64,000 nt of DNA. Origin: Straminergon stramineum. Taxonomy: Eukaryota; Streptophyta; Bryopsida; Hypnales; Calliergonaceae. Positions 59,540 to 64,000 of the stretch are shown piece after piece. The notes beneath the pieces were generated by a model that saw only the letters and a program-made list of their open reading frames with translations, had not been told where the DNA came from and ran no database searches. Location: the NCBI GenBank assembly GCA_963920665.1, contig OY987267.1, forward strand, positions 186,001-250,000, written 5' to 3'. The position numbers and the translations under genes are program-made. The number at the start of each line of letters is the position of its first letter. Within the stretch, counting starts at the first letter, position 1.

Positions 59540-61940
59540 ATGAGCCTCGTTAGGAGACGCTTACGCTCCCCTAACGGGGAACTTCGTCGGATTGCTGGGA
59601 ACTTTGGATCGGGGAACGTTGGATTGGGGTTTTGGTGCTGCAGAGGAGAGTTAGCGTTCAAGCTGCGCGGAGGAGACACATCCTCACGGAGACGAGGGCG
59701 GCAGCTCGGATTGGAGATTGTGGATTCAGTGAGTATTGGGGGACGCATTGGTACAATGGAATGCTGATTGGGGTTGGAATTGTATCCCATCTTTTGGTGT
59801 TGGTAAGAGTTTGATGGAAGAAGCTATGGCTTGTATCTTTGAATTTCTGTTTTTTAGGCTCTGGTTGTCAATTAGGGGTTGTGTCTGATTGTAATGATGT
59901 GCTTGCAATGTGGTTTTTAGGTTGGAAACACCCCGCTGATCCGCCTCAATGCAGCTTCGCAAGCCACGGGTTGTGAGATTTATGGCAAGGTTTGGGAACT
60001 TTTTCTTGCTCGGCAATTTGTAGACATTATTTTAGGCATTTGTCTACGTAGCTAGGTTTTCTATCGTAGATCCGACTGTTGCTTGTGTTCTGTGTAGGCG
60101 CCTTTGATTGCCACTAGTGGAAACCTCTCTGAGAACCTGAAACCTCCAATTGTAATGCACTTGAGGCGATTATTAACGTAAACCCTATCGATTGTAACGC
60201 GTTTAGGTTTTGTTGAATACCTCCTGGGTTTTGAACTTGTGAGTCAAGAGTTCGTTAACTCACTGAGCTTGTTGTGGTGACAGGCAGGAGTTTTTGAATC
60301 CTGGAGGATCAGTGAAGGATCGAGCAGCTCTGTATATCATCAAGGCAAGGACCTGGCATGGAACTTTCTTTATGTGGAATATTTTTGGTTTTCTTGGTCT
60401 AAAATGTTGGAAGTCGAGAAACTAATCTTTTTGTGGAGCTGGTTGCACAGGATGCTGAAGAGAAAGGGCTGCTGAAACCTGGAGGTGTGATCGTTGAAGG
60501 GACTGCTGGGAACACCGGAATTGGATTGGCACTTGTTGCTAATGCCAGAGGATACAAGACAGTTATCGTCATTCCCAAGACACAAAGGCAGGTATGAGGT
60601 AGCCTGAGGTTTAGGGTTTAGGGTTTGGAGACCTTATCATAGCCCAATTTTGCGATTTTCAAAGAACCTGAATAGTCGCATTACGAATCCTAATCAATTT
60701 GCACCACGTTTCAAAGGTGTCAATATTAGAACTAGTAAATTCCGGAACTCCGAGTATATATCCTTCGGCTGGCATCATTTGCAACCTAGCATGAAAATTT
60801 CCAATTGGCTGTGATCTGAGAATCAGAACATGGATACTGGTTTGTTAGAATTGCATTGTTTGTAGCTTTCCAACAAGCCATCACTTGCATGCTTTGATAT
60901 CACTCGAAGCATTTAGTTAAGCATTGAGTACGAAATTTTAGTTGGATTCAACCATTGATTACACAATCTCTTGTTACCTGGTCTTATATACCTATCTTTC
61001 CGGATAAATTTTGAGTACTTGCAATTTTAAGCTTAAATGTGTGCACATTATTGAGACTTTATTCGTGTTCTGTATGCGCAACGTTTGCAAGAGAAGAAAG
61101 ACATGCTCCGCCTTGCAGGTGCAACACTTGTTGAGGTAATTTCTTTCCTTTACAATCAAGGATCTGGAGTTTTGGTGCTGAAGCTTCAGTTTATGATATC
61201 TGCTTTCTGGGACTCATGTGTAATTGTGATTAGAATTTTTTTGAATTCAATTTTCAACTTTGACATCTCAGGCGTTTTGGGTGCATCGCAGCATCTGTAT
61301 ATGCTCTGATTTACTTGTTTTCATTGCTTTTTCAGGTGCCTGCTGTCCCTTACAAGAACCCCAATAATTACGTCAAATATTCTGGACGACTTGCAGAGGA
61401 AATTGCAAGAGTAAGCCATGTTATCCTCCCCAAACCATCACTTGATCTGTATTATTTCATAGGTCCCTATTGTAATTGCTCTTGAGTAAATGAATTTGCA
61501 TTGTTGCATTCTTCTTACAGTAGTTCTGGGACATTTCTTTGCTATTTGCAGACTAATCCCAATGGTGGAATCTGGGGAAATCAGGTATATTTCTATACTT
61601 CATTATAACTTTCTACTCAAATTATTCACAAGTTTTAGAAACAGATCTCAATTGGGCTTTGTTACCTTAATGTCATCTTGCTCATCTGCAAGAATTTTCT
61701 AATGACATCAGTACACAGCATGAACTGATGTCTCTTCTTTTTGCAGGGGCAATCAAATTGGCTAAGGAGTTGGGTCCAGGTCACACCATTGTGACCATTC
61801 TGTGTGACCTGGGAACCAGATATCGAAGCAAAGTATTCAACGTGGATTTTCTGAAGTCCAAAGGCCTTCCCTACCCGGAGTGGTTGGACCCTGCCAACCA
61901 AGACACGAGCATACCTGAGGTTTTTGAGCTTGTTGAGTAA
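59540..61940 (+). pseudogene. Cysteine synthase (O-acetylserine sulfhydrylase) gene with the catalytic middle missing
   Basis: The family makes cysteine from O-acetylserine and sulfide using pyridoxal phosphate. Exons: 59540-59728 (MSLVRRRLRSPNGELRR..., Arg-rich, possible organelle transit peptide, ending EIVDS), 59921-59989 (VGNTPLIRLNAASQATG), 60288-60344 (EFLNPGGSVKDRAALYIIK, with the cofactor Lys of SVKDR), 60451-60591 ([12 protein letters not shown]), 61094-61135, 61336-61410 (VPYKNPNNYVKYSGRLAEEI), 61552-61584 (TNPNGGIWGNQ), 61747-61940 (AIKLAKELGPGHTIVTILCD to the stop). About 130 residues between GNQ and AIKLAKEL are absent, including the phosphate-binding GTGGT loop and the SSG segment. 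The 162-bp gap between the last two exons codes for none of it, and the last exon starts in phase 1 after a phase-0 exon, so joining them shifts frame. The exon 3 donor is GC (AAG|GCAAGG). Sequence type is the bacterial/fungal-like CysK branch. Either a deletion pseudogene or an assembly collapse. Confidence 0.85.
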
Positions 61941-62754
61941 ATAGGTAGCCCTGGTCGAGTACAATCTATTATACTAATTGGCTGTCTATTCTTTCAGTTT
62001 TGAACCAGAAACTTTACAACTATCTTTTCCATTTGGGAGTTGTGTTTGTTCAAGGTAAGCGTAACTTACACGTAACTGTGTGCTGAAGAGTTGGTTGATT
62101 GAATAAAAATGGCCAAAGAACCGCATCATAATATGCCTTAGTTGAGTTCTTTGGACTGCAGAATTTCTGACATAATTTGTACCATCTTGATGAATCTTTG
62201 TTCTAGATATCTCATCACTGGAGTTCAGAAGCATGATTCGTGCAGCAGTGTGTCAGGATGAGAGTTGATTGTTCTAGGAACTACAAGTCATTTTTCAACA
62301 GTGGCAGTGGGTGTGTTGAAAAAAAGGTCAATTTATCCACTTACATGGAGAAAATAATTGATGAAGACTATTGCAATTCGTGTCAGATGCTCCTTCAATG
62401 TAGGTGCTTGTCTCACATGCATTTTGATCATAAGATGGTGTTGAATAATGTCTTCTCCAAATTATTGATTTGTTGATTTTTTTAGCATTTGATTGACATC
62501 TATGTAATATCTAGTACTCCGTATTGTCTTTTCAAGAGAAGCTTTTTTTGCCTTGTTGAATAATATTATATGTAACACAACTTCTCACCAAATCTTAAGA
62601 TAGTAGCACATGATGGGAATATGATTTGTTTAATGATACCTAGGCTCAAATTGAATTTATTTTGAGTCGCTTTTAAAGAGTACCCAATGGGAACAGAGAG
62701 ATCTTGGAAGCCAAGAATGGGAGTTCAAACATTTAGTGCTATACAAAAGTTCAT
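61941..62754. other. 3' region of the cysteine synthase gene, no further gene
   Basis: AATAAA occurs at 62102-62107 and could be the poly(A) signal. A 78-codon frame at 62240-62476 (plus) shows no resemblance to the missing cysteine synthase segment or to another family. Confidence 0.4.
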
Positions 62755-63296
62755 TTAACCCTTAACCTTGGAACGTCCAAACTCATCTTTGAAATTGATG
62801 ATTTGAGAAAAATCATTATAAAGTGCTATTTAGAAGCATATTTTGGAATTGACTTACAAACAAAAATTGTAGATTGTGAGATGTAGACTCCATCCATACA
62901 ATTAGATTCACTAATGCTATCATAAATATTTTTTTATAAATTTTAAAAGGGAAATTTCAAAATTCCTTCTTAATTTGATTACAAGCCAAATATTATCACT
63001 TTTTGAGAACAATTTGTTGGAATGGATTTGAAATGAGGTTCTTTTTACATGGTGATTTTTTGAAATTTTTGTGCACTTCAATCTATGACCTCATTTTGGC
63101 AAATCTAGTTTTGAACTATAGTCAATGCAATTTTACCATTTGACATACTTGCACATTTGTAATTTTAGAAAAATATGTACTTGATAAAGTATCTCCAAAA
63201 ATTAGGATAACTTTTATCCAAGTAGTAATGAGAAGATACAACAGTTTCAATATGTTTGTCATCCACTTTTTGGATGTTGGAGCACTTAGGGGTTAA
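62755..63296. mobile_element. TTAA-type (piggyBac-like) element, family II, 542 bp
   Basis: It begins TTAACCCTTAACCTTGGAACGTCC and ends GGATGTTGGAGCACTTAGGGGTTAA; the inverted ends agree at CCC-TTAA outermost bases and again at the inner AACRTCC. TTAA flanks both sides. The interior matches 55245-55680. It has no coding capacity. Its outermost right bases (TTAGGGGTTAA) are the same as those of family I. Confidence 0.65.
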
Positions 63297-64000
63297 AGGA
63301 CATTTCATATTTGAGATAGGTCAAACTTCATTCAATTTCTAAATTAAAACAAACATTTAAAAAGTTTGATAATTTTTACATGTAAAATTTGTCTGAAATT
63401 TAAGCTCATTTTTCCATAATTAAAAACATCAAATTGAATTTTAAGTGATATTTTAAAGAAATTTCTTTATAAAAATCATGGTAATTACAAAAACGCTTAA
63501 AATAATATGAAATTTTGATAAAAAAAAAAAATGGGAATAATTGTGATAAACATCATGGTGTGATTGATGTACTCCTTGAGCTCACACCAAATAAAATTTG
63601 ATAGAAAAAGTTCAAAAAGTCATGTATTCAGTGCTTTCAAGACCACCATCTTCAAAGTGTTACAAAAAATTCAATTTTAATAATTTTGAAAAAAATTCAA
63701 ATGGAGTGAAAAGTAGATTATTGGAGAATTTGAAATCAAAAACAATACTAAAATTCAAGTTTTGACTTTCAAAATGTTGTGGGGCTTGCAATGTCCTTTA
63801 AAGGTTAAGCTATAGCCTTATGTCAATGTATAGTAGGATCCTATGATTATGTGATTATTGGAAATGATGAAATGATTTGAATGTTGGTTTCTAATTTGAA
63901 TGGACAATGATTTCATCTCCACAAATTCTTCAATATATCCTATTAAATGCAATGAATTAATATTTGTCCTACACTATAGTCCATAAAGGATTTTGTAAGT
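63297..64000. other. AT-rich end of window, no feature
   Basis: I see no gene or clear repeat boundary. Sequence style resembles the AT-rich repeats of 36-43 kb. Confidence 0.4.

Noticed and set aside
61585..61746. An ordinary intron joining cysteine synthase exons 7 and 8
   Set aside because: GT and AG are present, but the joint shifts the frame and omits about 130 conserved residues, so it cannot make the normal enzyme.
62240..62476. Displaced missing exon of cysteine synthase
   Set aside because: The translation has none of the expected GTGGT, GQGR or SSG segments.

Overview
The window looks like nuclear DNA of a green plant, most likely a non-seed land plant (bryophyte, lycophyte or fern grade); that placement is an inference. 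Genes have many short GT-AG introns and AT-rich intergenic DNA, the intact gene at 46.2-54.8 kb is the plant-specific LRR/armadillo patatin phospholipase (pPLA-I type), and the repeats are typical plant classes (CACTA, MULE, LTR-type, MITEs). I cannot name the species from sequence alone.

Layout. From 1 to about 43.7 kb the window is nested transposable elements. Positions 1-16617 appear to be the inside of a large CACTA-type element whose left end lies outside the window. Its right end (16617) sits inside a broken MULE transposase-like gene (16618-17814, minus). Within it are a MULE-type non-autonomous element (2057-2881), a 3.38-kb LTR-type element (4000-10763) that was itself split by a second copy of the same family (5037-8419), and an intact-looking five-exon gene for a 601-residue protein (12445-15034). 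From about 21 to 33 kb there are two decayed copies of a gene with a ParB-like N-terminal segment; the longer one also has a beta-class DNA-methyltransferase-like C-terminal half. Each copy is preceded by an array of short dyad-symmetric motifs. From 33.3 to 39.4 kb lies a second, longer copy of the MULE transposase-like gene with a SWIM zinc finger, interrupted by a 2.45-kb CACTA element with a clean 3-bp target duplication. 39.4-43.7 kb is AT-rich and gene-free apart from MITEs.

From 44 kb on the window becomes a host gene cluster: a complete 18-exon pPLA-I gene (plus, 1348 residues); a convergent five-exon gene (minus, 419 residues) with the tandem WWE - RING - Deltex C-terminal architecture of Deltex E3 ligases, unexpected in a plant; and, divergent from it across a 1-kb shared upstream region, a cysteine synthase (O-acetylserine sulfhydrylase) gene missing about 130 residues of its catalytic middle, with the last exon out of frame. 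TTAA-flanked elements resembling piggyBac derivatives occur in a pPLA-I intron and around these genes.

Most notable items: the plant Deltex-like ligase, the ParB-like/DNA-methylase genes with their palindromic motif arrays, the internally deleted cysteine synthase, the TTAA elements, and the datable nesting of transposons. All exon structures were read by eye from splice motifs, phase and family conservation; none has transcript support here.
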